Part shown: positions 35,163 through 43,096 of the stretch, in pieces
Numbering within the stretch: the first letter of the stretch is position 1
Layout: each line of letters opens with the position of its first letter
Assembly: GCA_021604865.1 (NCBI GenBank)
Contig: BQJU01000012.1
Location: 62,001 to 126,000, forward strand
Direction: 5' to 3'
Length of the DNA stretch: 64,000 nucleotides
From: Saprospiraceae bacterium
Lineage (GTDB): Bacteria > Bacteroidota > Bacteroidia > Chitinophagales > Saprospiraceae
Translations under genes and position numbers: made by a program
The notes under the pieces: model-generated
Databases searched by the model: none
Told to the model about the DNA's origin: nothing
What the model saw: only the letters and a program-made list of their open reading frames with translations

Positions 35163-35570
35163 GGGTATAATATATAGCGTTGTTAATTACCTTGATAGTT
35201 TGGGAAGCTTTGGCAATAAAAATGACTCTATTTAATCCAGCATAATTCCCGACACAACAAGGGCATTAAATTATTAGATGCAAAAGTTGAACGTTGGTTA
35301 CAAAAAAATTGATTTTTCTTCACAAAAAAATAAATGAATGTCTTATTTATACCTAAATAGCCTTATTTTCTTGGAATAAGTAGCCAGGAAAAGGGCACTA
35401 GTGGGTAGCCGGTGTTTCTATTTTCACAAAATTATAATAGGTATAAAGCATTTATACTTGGGAAAGGATTTTTTGTTTCAAAAAGGGATACAAATTTTTG
35501 GGATAAATATAAATATGCGGTTAATTTTAAAAAAAAATGCATATTTGTCGGCCTATAGGAGTTGAAAAAA
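35163..35570. other. AT-rich divergent intergenic region without a visible gene
   Basis: About 400 bases with A/T runs and repeated TTTATACC/GGTATAAA-like words (near 35350 and 35438). It should contain the minus-strand promoter of the lipoprotein pair and the plus-strand promoter of aguA. CATATTTG near 35540 is a near match to the -7 element. AGGAG at 35557-35561 is a clear ribosome site for the ATG at 35571. No coding frame or RNA gene is supported. Confidence 0.5.
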
Positions 35571-36596
35571 ATGAGTGTTATGTCCATCCGTCTTCCCGCA
35601 GAATGGGAGCCACAAAGTGCCGTCCAGTTTACCTTTCCACATAAAGATTCCGACTGGAAAGATTATCTGGAAATGGTCATACCTTGTTTTGTTGAATGTA
35701 TAAACGCAGTGGCCAGGTTTCAAAAGGTTTTGGTGGTTTGCCGGCAGCTTACTGATCTCGAACCTTATTTAAGTCGGGTTCACAATGACCGCTTGATTTT
35801 GGTGGAAATACCCTCCAACGATACCTGGGCCCGTGACCACGGAGCGATCACCGTATTTGAAGAGGGGCAGCCGGTTTTGCTCGATTTTATGTTTAATGGC
35901 TGGGGGCTTAAGTTTCCGGCAGACCGAGACAATCTGATCACGGGGCAACTGTTTAGAAAGGGTATTTTTAAAACTGAAAAATTGAGACTTGGCGGCCTTG
36001 TCCTGGAAGGCGGAGGCATAGAGAGTGATGGACAAGGAACATTGCTGACCACCGTTTCCTGTATGTTATCACCCAATCGGAATCCACACTTGAGTCAGTC
36101 AGACCTGGCATCTCAATTGAAAGCTTTATTTGGATTGGAAAGGATACTGTGGTTGCACCATGGCTATCTGGCCGGTGACGATACAGATGCCCACATCGAT
36201 ACCCTGGCCCGATTTTGTAATCCTGAAACTATTGCTTACGTGCAATGCACAGATCATAAGGATGAACATTTTGATGCTTTACGCCAAATGGAGCTGGAAT
36301 TGCAGGCTTTTAAAACTATGGAAGGGCAATCCTATCGGTTGGTTCCATTACCCATGCCAACAGCCTGTTATGATGCAGATGGAAACCGGTTACCGGCTAC
36401 CTATGCCAATTTTTTAATCATCAATGAGGCCGTCCTGTTACCAGTTTATGGTGTGCCCGAAGATGAACAGGCACTGGCGCAACTTCAGTTATGTTTCCCT
36501 GAGCGAATAATCTTGCCTATCAACTGCCGGGCACTAATCGAACAACATGGATCGTTGCATTGTATTAGTATGCAGTTTCCGGAAGGCCTCGTTTAA
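35571..36596 (+). CDS. aguA: Agmatine deiminase
   Basis: About 341 residues from the ATG at 35571, nine bases after AGGAG; a TTG three codons upstream is less likely. Family landmarks are MPAEWEP-like start (RLPAEWEPQSAV), NDTWARDHGAI, DFMFNGWG, EGGGIESDG, HGYLAGDDTDAHIDTLARF and the C-terminal catalytic Cys in GSLHCISMQ (near residue 331). It hydrolyses agmatine to N-carbamoylputrescine. The amidase for the next step is 33 bases downstream, giving a complete agmatine-to-putrescine unit. Confidence 0.93.
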   Translation: MSVMSIRLPAEWEPQSAVQFTFPHKDSDWKDYLEMVIPCFVECINAVARFQKVLVVCRQLTDLEPYLSRVHNDRLILVEIPSNDTWARDHGAITVFEEGQPVLLDFMFNGWGLKFPADRDNLITGQLFRKGIFKTEKLRLGGLVLEGGGIESDGQGTLLTTVSCMLSPNRNPHLSQSDLASQLKALFGLERILWLHHGYLAGDDTDAHIDTLARFCNPETIAYVQCTDHKDEHFDALRQMELELQAFKTMEGQSYRLVPLPMPTACYDADGNRLPATYANFLIINEAVLLPVYGVPEDEQALAQLQLCFPERIILPINCRALIEQHGSLHCISMQFPEGLV

Positions 36597-36629
36597 AGTA
36601 TGTTTTGCAGTCTTTAGTAATTTACGCCT

Positions 36630-37514
36630 ATGTCTATTTTGAAAATTGGGATTGTTCAGCAGTCCAACACCGAATCAAGAGAAGAAAATATAGCCAAGAG
36701 CCTGGCCGGCATTAAAGCTTGTGTCGAAAAGGGTGCAGAATTGGTCGTTTTGCAGGAACTACACACCGGAATATACTTTTGCCAGGTAGAAGAGGTTGAA
36801 AAATTTGACCTTGCCGAGCCAATTCCCGGGCCTTCTACTGAAATTTTTGGGCGAGCGGCGAAGGAACACAAAATAGTATTGGTTACTTCCCTATTTGAGC
36901 GCCGAGCGCCAGGTATTTACCACAATACGGCAGTCGTTTTTGAAAAAGACGGCCAAATTGCGGGTCAATACCGCAAGATGCACATTCCGGATGACCCCGC
37001 TTATTACGAGAAATTTTACTTTACCCCAGGAGATAATGAATTTCGGCCAATTGATACTTCCGTTGGCAAGTTGGGCGTTTTGGTATGCTGGGATCAATGG
37101 TATCCTGAAGCGGCCCGTTTGATGGCTATGGCAGGCGCTGAATTGCTCATTTACCCCACCGCAATTGGTTGGGAGTCAACGGATACACAGGAAGAACAGA
37201 ACCGCCAATTTGGCGCCTGGCAAAGTATACAGCGCGGACATGCAGTAGCCAATGGTTTGCCATTGGTCGCCGTCAATCGTACGGGTTATGAGCGCGACTG
37301 GTCGGAGGTGACAGGGGGCATCCAATTTTGGGGGCAAAGTTTTGTAGCCGGACCACAGGGAGAAATCCTTTATCAAGCTCCAATAGATCAGGAAGTGAAT
37401 GAGGTGATTGACATTGATAAAAATAGAACAGAAGCCGTTAGGCGTATTTGGCCATTCTTTAGAGATCGGCGAATTGATGCTTATGGCGGATTGATAAAAC
37501 GGTATATTGATTAA
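36630..37514 (+). CDS. aguB: N-carbamoylputrescine amidase
   Basis: A 294-residue nitrilase-superfamily enzyme with the Glu-Lys-Cys triad Glu43 (LQELH), Lys116 (YRKMH) and Cys153 (VCWDQWYPE). The segment PDDPAYYEKFYFTPGD and the C-terminal WPFFRDRRIDAY are typical of carbamoylputrescine amidases. It releases putrescine, CO2 and ammonia. It is co-linear with aguA and likely co-transcribed. Confidence 0.95.
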   Translation: MSILKIGIVQQSNTESREENIAKSLAGIKACVEKGAELVVLQELHTGIYFCQVEEVEKFDLAEPIPGPSTEIFGRAAKEHKIVLVTSLFERRAPGIYHNTAVVFEKDGQIAGQYRKMHIPDDPAYYEKFYFTPGDNEFRPIDTSVGKLGVLVCWDQWYPEAARLMAMAGAELLIYPTAIGWESTDTQEEQNRQFGAWQSIQRGHAVANGLPLVAVNRTGYERDWSEVTGGIQFWGQSFVAGPQGEILYQAPIDQEVNEVIDIDKNRTEAVRRIWPFFRDRRIDAYGGLIKRYID

Positions 37515-37577
37515 AAAACTACTTGCCCCTTTGATAGAAAAATAAGGAGTAAGTTCGGCTTATTATTTTGTGTGCAT

Positions 37578-37585
37578 TATATTTG
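37578..37585 (+). promoter_or_regulatory. Candidate -7 element for the fatty acid hydroxylase gene
   Basis: TATATTTG matches TAnnTTTG, 35 bases upstream of the ATG at 37621. The -33 position has only a weak TTCG. Confidence 0.4.
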
Positions 37586-37620
37586 CACCTTTACAATTGT
37601 TACTATCTGATATTTGTCCT

Positions 37621-38574
37621 ATGAATAAAACAAAAATTACGCTGGAGCAGATCATGAATATGGAGCTGCCTCCTGTTATTGTATACGCGATTCCAGTGAT
37701 GTTAAGCCTTGTGGCCATTGAATACTTTATACGCGTTCACAAATTCCGAATGAATTATGATGGAAAGGATGTTTTTGCGGCTGCCATGGTTGGCGTCGGG
37801 AATTTATTATCCAGTGCAGCCGTAAAATTCGGCTTGTTTGCCATCATTTTGTTTTTTTATAATTTGGTGCCCTGGGCTATTCCGCCTACCTGGTGGTCCT
37901 TTGTGCTTTGTTTTATTGCAGTGGATTTTTTCCGCTATTGGTCGCACCGAATTTCTCATGAACAGCGATTCTGGTGGGCTTCACATGTAACCCACCACTC
38001 ATCAGAACAATATAATTTCTCGGTTTCTTTTCGTTTGTCCTGGGTACAGCACATCAAGATTATCTTTTTTATTCCCGTGGCATTGATGGGGTTTAATCCC
38101 TTTGTGTTTTTTATTGTGAATCAGCTTGCCGTGCTCTACCAATTCTGGATTCATACCGAACTCATCAACAGACTACCGGCACCCATAGAGTTTATCTTTG
38201 TGACTCCTTCCCACCACCGGGTACACCACGCAACAAATGGGAAATACCTGGATAAAAACTATGGTTCTTCATTAATTATCTGGGATCGGATGTTTGGCTC
38301 GTTCAAAGGAGAAGAAGAAACGCCAACCTATGGTATTCTCAAGCCTGTTAACTCCTACAATCCGGTCTATCTAGTCTTCCATGAATGGATTGATATTGTA
38401 AAAGATATGAAACAATACCGTTCGGCTAAAGCTTGGTGGCGTATCCTCTTTGGTAGTCCCAATATGACACTGGATAAGGATGCCAACTATGGCGGAATGG
38501 CAAAAGAACCTGCAAAACTTGCAAATTCTGAGAATCCTATAAAGGAAAAACAGTTTCAGGATCAGGCGTTCTAA
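37621..38574 (+). CDS. Fatty acid hydroxylase / sterol desaturase superfamily membrane enzyme
   Basis: About 317 residues from the ATG at 37621, which follows a -7 element; the frame continues upstream but is not likely translated. Several membrane helices are visible (~18-35, 50-85, 90-110, 155-185). The di-iron histidine clusters are HRISHE, HVTHHSSE and HRVHHATN, with an additional His in the membrane loop. Members hydroxylate or desaturate lipids with O2. It ends nine bases from the convergent NUDIX gene. The substrate, perhaps a membrane lipid or hopanoid/carotenoid-like molecule, cannot be read. Confidence 0.88.
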   Translation: MNKTKITLEQIMNMELPPVIVYAIPVMLSLVAIEYFIRVHKFRMNYDGKDVFAAAMVGVGNLLSSAAVKFGLFAIILFFYNLVPWAIPPTWWSFVLCFIAVDFFRYWSHRISHEQRFWWASHVTHHSSEQYNFSVSFRLSWVQHIKIIFFIPVALMGFNPFVFFIVNQLAVLYQFWIHTELINRLPAPIEFIFVTPSHHRVHHATNGKYLDKNYGSSLIIWDRMFGSFKGEEETPTYGILKPVNSYNPVYLVFHEWIDIVKDMKQYRSAKAWWRILFGSPNMTLDKDANYGGMAKEPAKLANSENPIKEKQFQDQAF

Positions 38575-38583
38575 AGTGTTGAT

Positions 38584-39162
38584 TTACAGTTGTTGCTGGA
38601 GTTTTAGCTTGCCTGAGAGCAACCACAATTGTACCTTTTGAAGGGCCATTATACTTAATGCATCTGTGATCTCTCCACGATCGATCATGGCAATGGTCTC
38701 ACTGAAGGGAAGTTTACGTACCCGCAATTTTTCCGTGTCTTCCGGTTCTGCCTGACCAAAACTCAGGCCTCTGGCCAGGTAGGCAGTTCCTGCTTCATCG
38801 GTAACGGAATTGGAGGTGTGGAAAAAGAGGAGTTCCTGCCAATGCCGGGCTTCGATGCCTGTTTCCTCTTTCAGTTCCCGTTTGGCAGTATCCAAAGGGT
38901 CCGTTCCTTTAGGACATCCACCTTCGGGAATTTCCCAGCTGTATTGGTTGAGGGTATAACGATATTGGCCTACGAGCCAGGTATTGCCAGCCTCATCAAT
39001 AGGAACGATGCCTATAGCCAGGTTTTTAAAATGTACCACGCCATAAATCCCTGCGCCTCCATTGGGATTGGTTACCTCCCGATGTGTGACCTGCAACCAA
39101 GGATTTTCATAAACGGTATCAATGGAATGTGTTAGCCAAGGATTTTGAGACTGCTCTGACAT
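38584..39162 (-). CDS. ADP-ribose pyrophosphatase-like NUDIX hydrolase with altered box
   Basis: A 192-residue NUDIX protein. Alignment of the box GGCPKGTDPLDTAKREL-KEETGI with the ADP-ribose pyrophosphatase pattern shows Thr in place of the first conserved Glu, while the catalytic REL-EE part is kept. Upstream IVPIDEAGNTWLVGQYRYTLNQYSWEIPEGG is typical of the ADP-ribose/sugar nucleotide group. It probably cleaves nucleoside diphosphate derivatives. It lies 119 bases downstream of the rhomboid gene on the same strand, with a small hairpin (39233-39247) between them. Confidence 0.85.
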   Translation of the reverse strand: MSEQSQNPWLTHSIDTVYENPWLQVTHREVTNPNGGAGIYGVVHFKNLAIGIVPIDEAGNTWLVGQYRYTLNQYSWEIPEGGCPKGTDPLDTAKRELKEETGIEARHWQELLFFHTSNSVTDEAGTAYLARGLSFGQAEPEDTEKLRVRKLPFSETIAMIDRGEITDALSIMALQKVQLWLLSGKLKLQQQL

Positions 39163-39281
39163 CTATAGTGCTTTGTAATAATATTTAGACAGGATTTACT
39201 GGCTGTAATCCAATAAAAAAAGATTCCAAGAGGCTCAGCCCCTGAGCTGATATCTTCAAGTTGACAACAATAGACCCATTA

Positions 39282-39920
39282 TCAACCACCAAATGCCCCC
39301 GGTCCAGCCATCAGTCTACCCATAATTTCATTCAACATATCCGGTTTCATGGCGACAATGGAAACAATGGTAAAAAGCAGGCCATAAACAGCTCCCCAAA
39401 AGTGGGCATTGTGGCCAATGTTGTCGGTGCCTTTTTTGTCCATGTAGCTGGAATAGAAAAGATAACCTACCCCAAGAATAAGCGCAGGAAGAGGAGGAAA
39501 AATAAACCATTGCCAAGGATCGTAAAGAATGTAGCCAAAGATCAGTGCTGAAGTGGCCCCGGATGCACCTACTGCGCCATAGGCGAAATTGTCCTGATAG
39601 CGAAAATAAGTGGGAATAGAGGCAATGATGATGGCGCTTAGGTAAAATATAATATAAACAATTTTACCAATTCCAGGTCCAAAAATGAAGGAGAAAAAAC
39701 CCTCCATAAATTCGCCGAATTGATACAGGACAAACATATTGATCAACAGATGTGACCAGCTTCCGTGCACAAATCCACTGGTCAGAAAACGGTAAAATTC
39801 TCCGTTTTGCTTAATCAATGCAGGGCGAAAAGTCAATTGTTGCATCATGGCCGGATTGTTGAATGCCTGATAGGAAATCAGGGAGGTCATGACGACTAGA
39901 ATAAGCGTTAAACTGATCAT
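39282..39920 (-). CDS. Rhomboid intramembrane serine protease
   Basis: A 212-residue polytopic protein with about six helices. The nucleophile is Ser120 in GASGATSA; the partner His is in GHNAHFWGAVYG (His173). The L1 region contains FTSGFVHGSWSHLLINM (His52 and His57 with Asn61), as in GlpG-like rhomboids. It cleaves membrane-spanning substrates within the bilayer. It begins three bases after the rlmH stop, so the two are co-transcribed. Confidence 0.93.
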   Translation of the reverse strand: MISLTLILVVMTSLISYQAFNNPAMMQQLTFRPALIKQNGEFYRFLTSGFVHGSWSHLLINMFVLYQFGEFMEGFFSFIFGPGIGKIVYIIFYLSAIIIASIPTYFRYQDNFAYGAVGASGATSALIFGYILYDPWQWFIFPPLPALILGVGYLFYSSYMDKKGTDNIGHNAHFWGAVYGLLFTIVSIVAMKPDMLNEIMGRLMAGPGAFGG

Positions 39921-39923
39921 ACT

Positions 39924-40397
39924 TTAGCTGTTGTGATAGGGTTCGTTTTTTAAAATGGTCAAGGCACGGTATAGTTGTTCCACAAAAAAGAGTCTGACCA
40001 TCTGATGAGAGAAAGTCATTTTGGAAAGTGCAATTTTAGCATTTGCCCGTTCGTATAGTGGGTTTGAAAAGCCATAAGCTCCTCCTACCAGAAAGATTAG
40101 CCGACGATGAGAGCGCTGTAATAATTGCTCCAGGTGTTTTGCAAAATCTTCCGAGCTATACATTTTCCCTTTTTCGTCGAGCAAGATAAGAAAATCCTCT
40201 TTTTTAAGCTTATCTAAAATCATTTCCCCTTCTTTTTCCTTCAGTAGTTGCGGACTGAACTTAGCCGCATTTTTTACATCGGGCCAGGTTTCAATATTAA
40301 AGGGCAAATAACGCTCCAGCCGTTTTTGAAAAATAGAAATCCCCGTGTCAAGATAGGATTCATTGGTCTTTCCGATTAACCACAAGGAAACTTTCAT
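39924..40397 (-). CDS. rlmH: 23S rRNA pseudouridine-1915 N3-methyltransferase
   Basis: 157 residues from the ATG at 40397 (MKVSLWLIGKTNESYL), the standard RlmH size; the frame extends 42 codons upstream but that part is not RlmH-like and overlaps purU's leader. The SPOUT knot signatures LVGGAYGFSNPLYERA and LSKMTFSHQMVRLFFVEQLYRA are intact. It methylates pseudouridine 1915 in helix 69 of 23S rRNA on assembled ribosomes. It is divergent from purU (65-base gap) and leads the rhomboid gene. Confidence 0.95.
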   Translation of the reverse strand: MKVSLWLIGKTNESYLDTGISIFQKRLERYLPFNIETWPDVKNAAKFSPQLLKEKEGEMILDKLKKEDFLILLDEKGKMYSSEDFAKHLEQLLQRSHRRLIFLVGGAYGFSNPLYERANAKIALSKMTFSHQMVRLFFVEQLYRALTILKNEPYHNS

Positions 40398-40462
40398 AAG
40401 GAAAATTGAGTCAAGCTTAAAGCTTTTAATAGTTTTGTATCGAATTACAATGGTAAGGAAAA

Positions 40463-41323
40463 ATGAAGAAAAATACAGCGATTTTATTGATTCATTGTCC
40501 CGACCAAAAGGGATTGATTGCATCAGTAACAGAATTTTTGCACAACAACAATGGCAATATCATTGATCTTGAGCAGCATGTAGACCATGAGTTGTTGCAG
40601 TTTTTTATGCGGGTGGAATGGGAACTGGATGGTTTTGCCATCCCCAATGAAAAGATCGACGACTTTTTTGGCACCTTGATTGGACGGAAATTTAACATGG
40701 AATGGCAATTGCATTTTACCCTGAAAAAACCACGCATGGCCATTTTTGTCTCCAAGATGTCTCATTGTCTATACGATATCCTGCAGCGGTATATGTCGGG
40801 AGAATGGGATGTAGAAATCCCAGTGATTATCAGTAACCACAATAGCTTGAAATATATCGCCGACCGGTTTGGGATCAACTTTCAGTTATTTGAGCTTAAT
40901 AAAGCAAATAAAGCAGCGCAGGAAGCTGCCGAAATTGAATTGTTGCAATCCTTGGATGTCGATTTTATTGTCCTGGCTCGATACATGCAAATATTGTCCG
41001 ACGATTTTGTGTCGCATTTCCCCAACCGGATTATCAATATCCATCATTCCTTTTTACCTGCTTTTAAGGGCGCAAGACCCTATCATTCCGCTTTTAATCG
41101 GGGAGTGAAAGTGATTGGAGCCACCAGCCATTACGTCACGGCTGATCTGGATGAAGGCCCTATTATTGCTCAGGATGTCTGTCGGGTTTCTCACAAAGAC
41201 GCCATTCCGGATCTGATTCGAAAAGGCAAGAACCTGGAAAAGGTGGTCCTTTCAGAAGCTATTTGGACACAGTTGCAACGCAAGGTATTACCCTACCGAA
41301 ATAAGACGATTGTGTTTGATTGA
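40463..41323 (+). CDS. purU: Formyltetrahydrofolate deformylase
   Basis: A 286-residue protein: an N-terminal ACT domain (~5-80, CPDQKGLIASVTEFL) and a formyl transferase-type catalytic domain (~90-286) with ISNHNSLKYIADRF, LARYMQILS, INIHHSFLPAFKGA and GATSHYVTADLDEGPII, which contains the catalytic His and Asp. It hydrolyses 10-formyl-THF to formate and THF, balancing one-carbon units and supplying formate for purine synthesis. It converges on purB with 28 bases between them. Confidence 0.95.
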   Translation: MKKNTAILLIHCPDQKGLIASVTEFLHNNNGNIIDLEQHVDHELLQFFMRVEWELDGFAIPNEKIDDFFGTLIGRKFNMEWQLHFTLKKPRMAIFVSKMSHCLYDILQRYMSGEWDVEIPVIISNHNSLKYIADRFGINFQLFELNKANKAAQEAAEIELLQSLDVDFIVLARYMQILSDDFVSHFPNRIINIHHSFLPAFKGARPYHSAFNRGVKVIGATSHYVTADLDEGPIIAQDVCRVSHKDAIPDLIRKGKNLEKVVLSEAIWTQLQRKVLPYRNKTIVFD

Positions 41324-41351
41324 TTATGCCGTAGCACGTTCCAAACAGGTA

Positions 41352-42689
41352 CTAAAACCCTTTGCCTACATAGTTATGGGGACTAATGCGCTTCATTTCT
41401 TCTTTGATGGTATCCTTGACAGCAAGTTGGTCAATAAATTGGTGGATATCCGCTTTGGTGACAGCGGCCTTGCCACGAGTAAGGGTTAGTAGGGCTTCAT
41501 AAGGTTTGTCGAAACCTTCCCGGCGCAGGATATTCTGAATGGCTTCGGCCACCACCATCCAGTTATTGTCCAGATCCATTTCCAATTTAGCCGCATTGAG
41601 CAATAATTTACCCAATCCCTTTTGAATGGCCTTAAACGCAATGATGGTATGGCCAAAAGGCACACCCAGGTTGCGTAAAACCGTGCTATCCGTTAGGTCT
41701 CTCTGCAGTCTGGAAATGGGTAATTTGTCCGCCAAATGGGTGAAAATGGCATTGGCCAGGCCTAAATTACCTTCCGCATTTTCAAAATCTATAGGATTCA
41801 CTTTGTGCGGCATGGCCGACGATCCGATCTCGCCTGCTACCACTTTCTGCTTGAAATAATCCATAGATATATAAGTCCAGATGTCCCGGCTGAGGTCGAT
41901 AAGAATGGTATTGATGCGTTTCATGGCCTGGAAAATAGCAGCCAGGTTGTCGTAGTGCTCAATTTGTGTGGTGGGGTGAGATCGCTCCAACCCCAGATTG
42001 CTGGCCACAAAATTATCGCAAAAGGCCTTCCAGTCAATATCGGGATAGGTGACATAATGGGCATTAAGGTTGCCAGTAGCGCCACCAAATTTTGCCTTAA
42101 AGGAAATCGACTTTAATTGTGCCAATTGCACCTCCAATCGTTCAACAAATACGTGAAATTCTTTTCCCAGGGTAGTAGGGGAGGCCGGTTGTCCGTGGGT
42201 TCGGGCCAGCATCGGAATTTCTTTCCAATCATTAGCAAGTTGGTTTAATTGATTGCTAAGATCATCGAACAAAGGATAATAGACCTGCTCAATGGCGTGT
42301 TTGAATAGGAGAGGGGTAGCCGTATTGTTGATGTCCTGGGACGTTAAACCAAAGTGGATGAACTCCTTGTATGCACCTAAGTCCAATTGATCAAAAGCTT
42401 CCTTGATGAAGTATTCCACCGCTTTAACATCATGGTTGGTGACTTTTTCGATTTCTTTGATCCTTTCCGCGTCTTTCACATCAAAGCGGTTGATCAATCT
42501 AATCAAATCATCAAGCTTCTCCAGTGGCATTGCCTCCAATTGTGGTAGCGGAAGTTCCCGCAAAGCACTGAAATAATAGACTTCGATCAACACCCGATAT
42601 TTAATCAAGGCATATTCCGAGAAGAATTCAACCAGTTCATTGGTTTTGGAGGCATACCTACCGTCAATAGGAGAAATAGCTTTAAGCAT
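41352..42689 (-). CDS. purB: Adenylosuccinate lyase
   Basis: About 445 residues from the ATG at 42689 (MLKAISPIDGRYASKT); a start three codons upstream is possible. The fumarase/aspartase superfamily signature GSSAMPHKVNPIDFENAEGN is present, along with THGQPASPTTLGKE and EFIHFGLTSQDINNTATPL. It catalyses two steps of purine synthesis, releasing fumarate from SAICAR and from adenylosuccinate. Its predicted promoter (TAcaTTTG on the minus strand at 42704-42711) would give a very short leader. Confidence 0.96.
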   Translation of the reverse strand: MLKAISPIDGRYASKTNELVEFFSEYALIKYRVLIEVYYFSALRELPLPQLEAMPLEKLDDLIRLINRFDVKDAERIKEIEKVTNHDVKAVEYFIKEAFDQLDLGAYKEFIHFGLTSQDINNTATPLLFKHAIEQVYYPLFDDLSNQLNQLANDWKEIPMLARTHGQPASPTTLGKEFHVFVERLEVQLAQLKSISFKAKFGGATGNLNAHYVTYPDIDWKAFCDNFVASNLGLERSHPTTQIEHYDNLAAIFQAMKRINTILIDLSRDIWTYISMDYFKQKVVAGEIGSSAMPHKVNPIDFENAEGNLGLANAIFTHLADKLPISRLQRDLTDSTVLRNLGVPFGHTIIAFKAIQKGLGKLLLNAAKLEMDLDNNWMVVAEAIQNILRREGFDKPYEALLTLTRGKAAVTKADIHQFIDQLAVKDTIKEEMKRISPHNYVGKGF

Positions 42690-42703
42690 GGCAATCATTT
42701 TTG

Positions 42704-42711
42704 CAAATGTA
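42704..42711 (-). promoter_or_regulatory. Candidate -7 element of the purB promoter
   Basis: CAAATGTA on the plus strand reads TAcaTTTG on the minus strand, 15 bases from the purB ATG. A CAAT about 22 bases further upstream is a weak -33 partner. Confidence 0.4.
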
Positions 42712-42776
42712 AAAAACTGGTCATTTATTCCGGCAATTTGTGGAGACTATCCCTTCTTTCCACTTTCTTGAGTATA

Positions 42777-42808
42777 TTTGGATTTAATCTAAATAAGAAT
42801 TACATTTG
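42777..42808 (+). promoter_or_regulatory. Strong-looking Bacteroidota promoter for the 51-residue protein
   Basis: TTTG (42777-42780), a 20-base spacer and TAcaTTTG (42801-42808) match the consensus exactly. The ATG of the small gene is only 18 bases after the -7 element, so the leader would be about 10 bases. Confidence 0.65.
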
Positions 42809-42825
42809 CAAATAAAATGGCATAA

Positions 42826-42981
42826 ATGAGCAGGAACACCCAGTCGGGAAAAGCTGATTTTCGTCCCGATACCCTTCGTTTACCTTTTCCCTTACCTGTG
42901 GTACAAGGGAAGAAATTAAAGAAAAATTGCTGCAAGAAGTATAAAAAAGGCAAACGTTGCAAACGTTGTCCAAATGGGTGA
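42826..42981 (+). CDS. 51-residue basic Cys-rich protein
   Basis: An ATG-to-TGA frame of 51 codons. The N-terminal half is Pro-rich (RPDTLRLPFPLPVVQG). The C-terminal half is packed with Lys/Arg and four Cys: KKNCCKKYKKGKRCKRCP. The CC...C..CP pattern suggests metal binding or nucleic-acid/ribosome contact. Short proteins with a similar KKCCKKYKKGKRCK-like end are familiar to me from Bacteroidota, but without an assigned function. It has a near-consensus promoter directly upstream and is divergent from purB. Its size makes it easy to miss by gene callers. Confidence 0.7.
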   Translation: MSRNTQSGKADFRPDTLRLPFPLPVVQGKKLKKNCCKKYKKGKRCKRCPNG

Positions 42982-43096
42982 CGTATATTCGCGGCATAAA
43001 AGTATGATTGGAGTTTGATCAATAACTTAGTTACGTAATCTAAATCTGTTGATTTCATGACAAATCCACTCCAAACAAGCTTTAAAGCCGGTTTAT

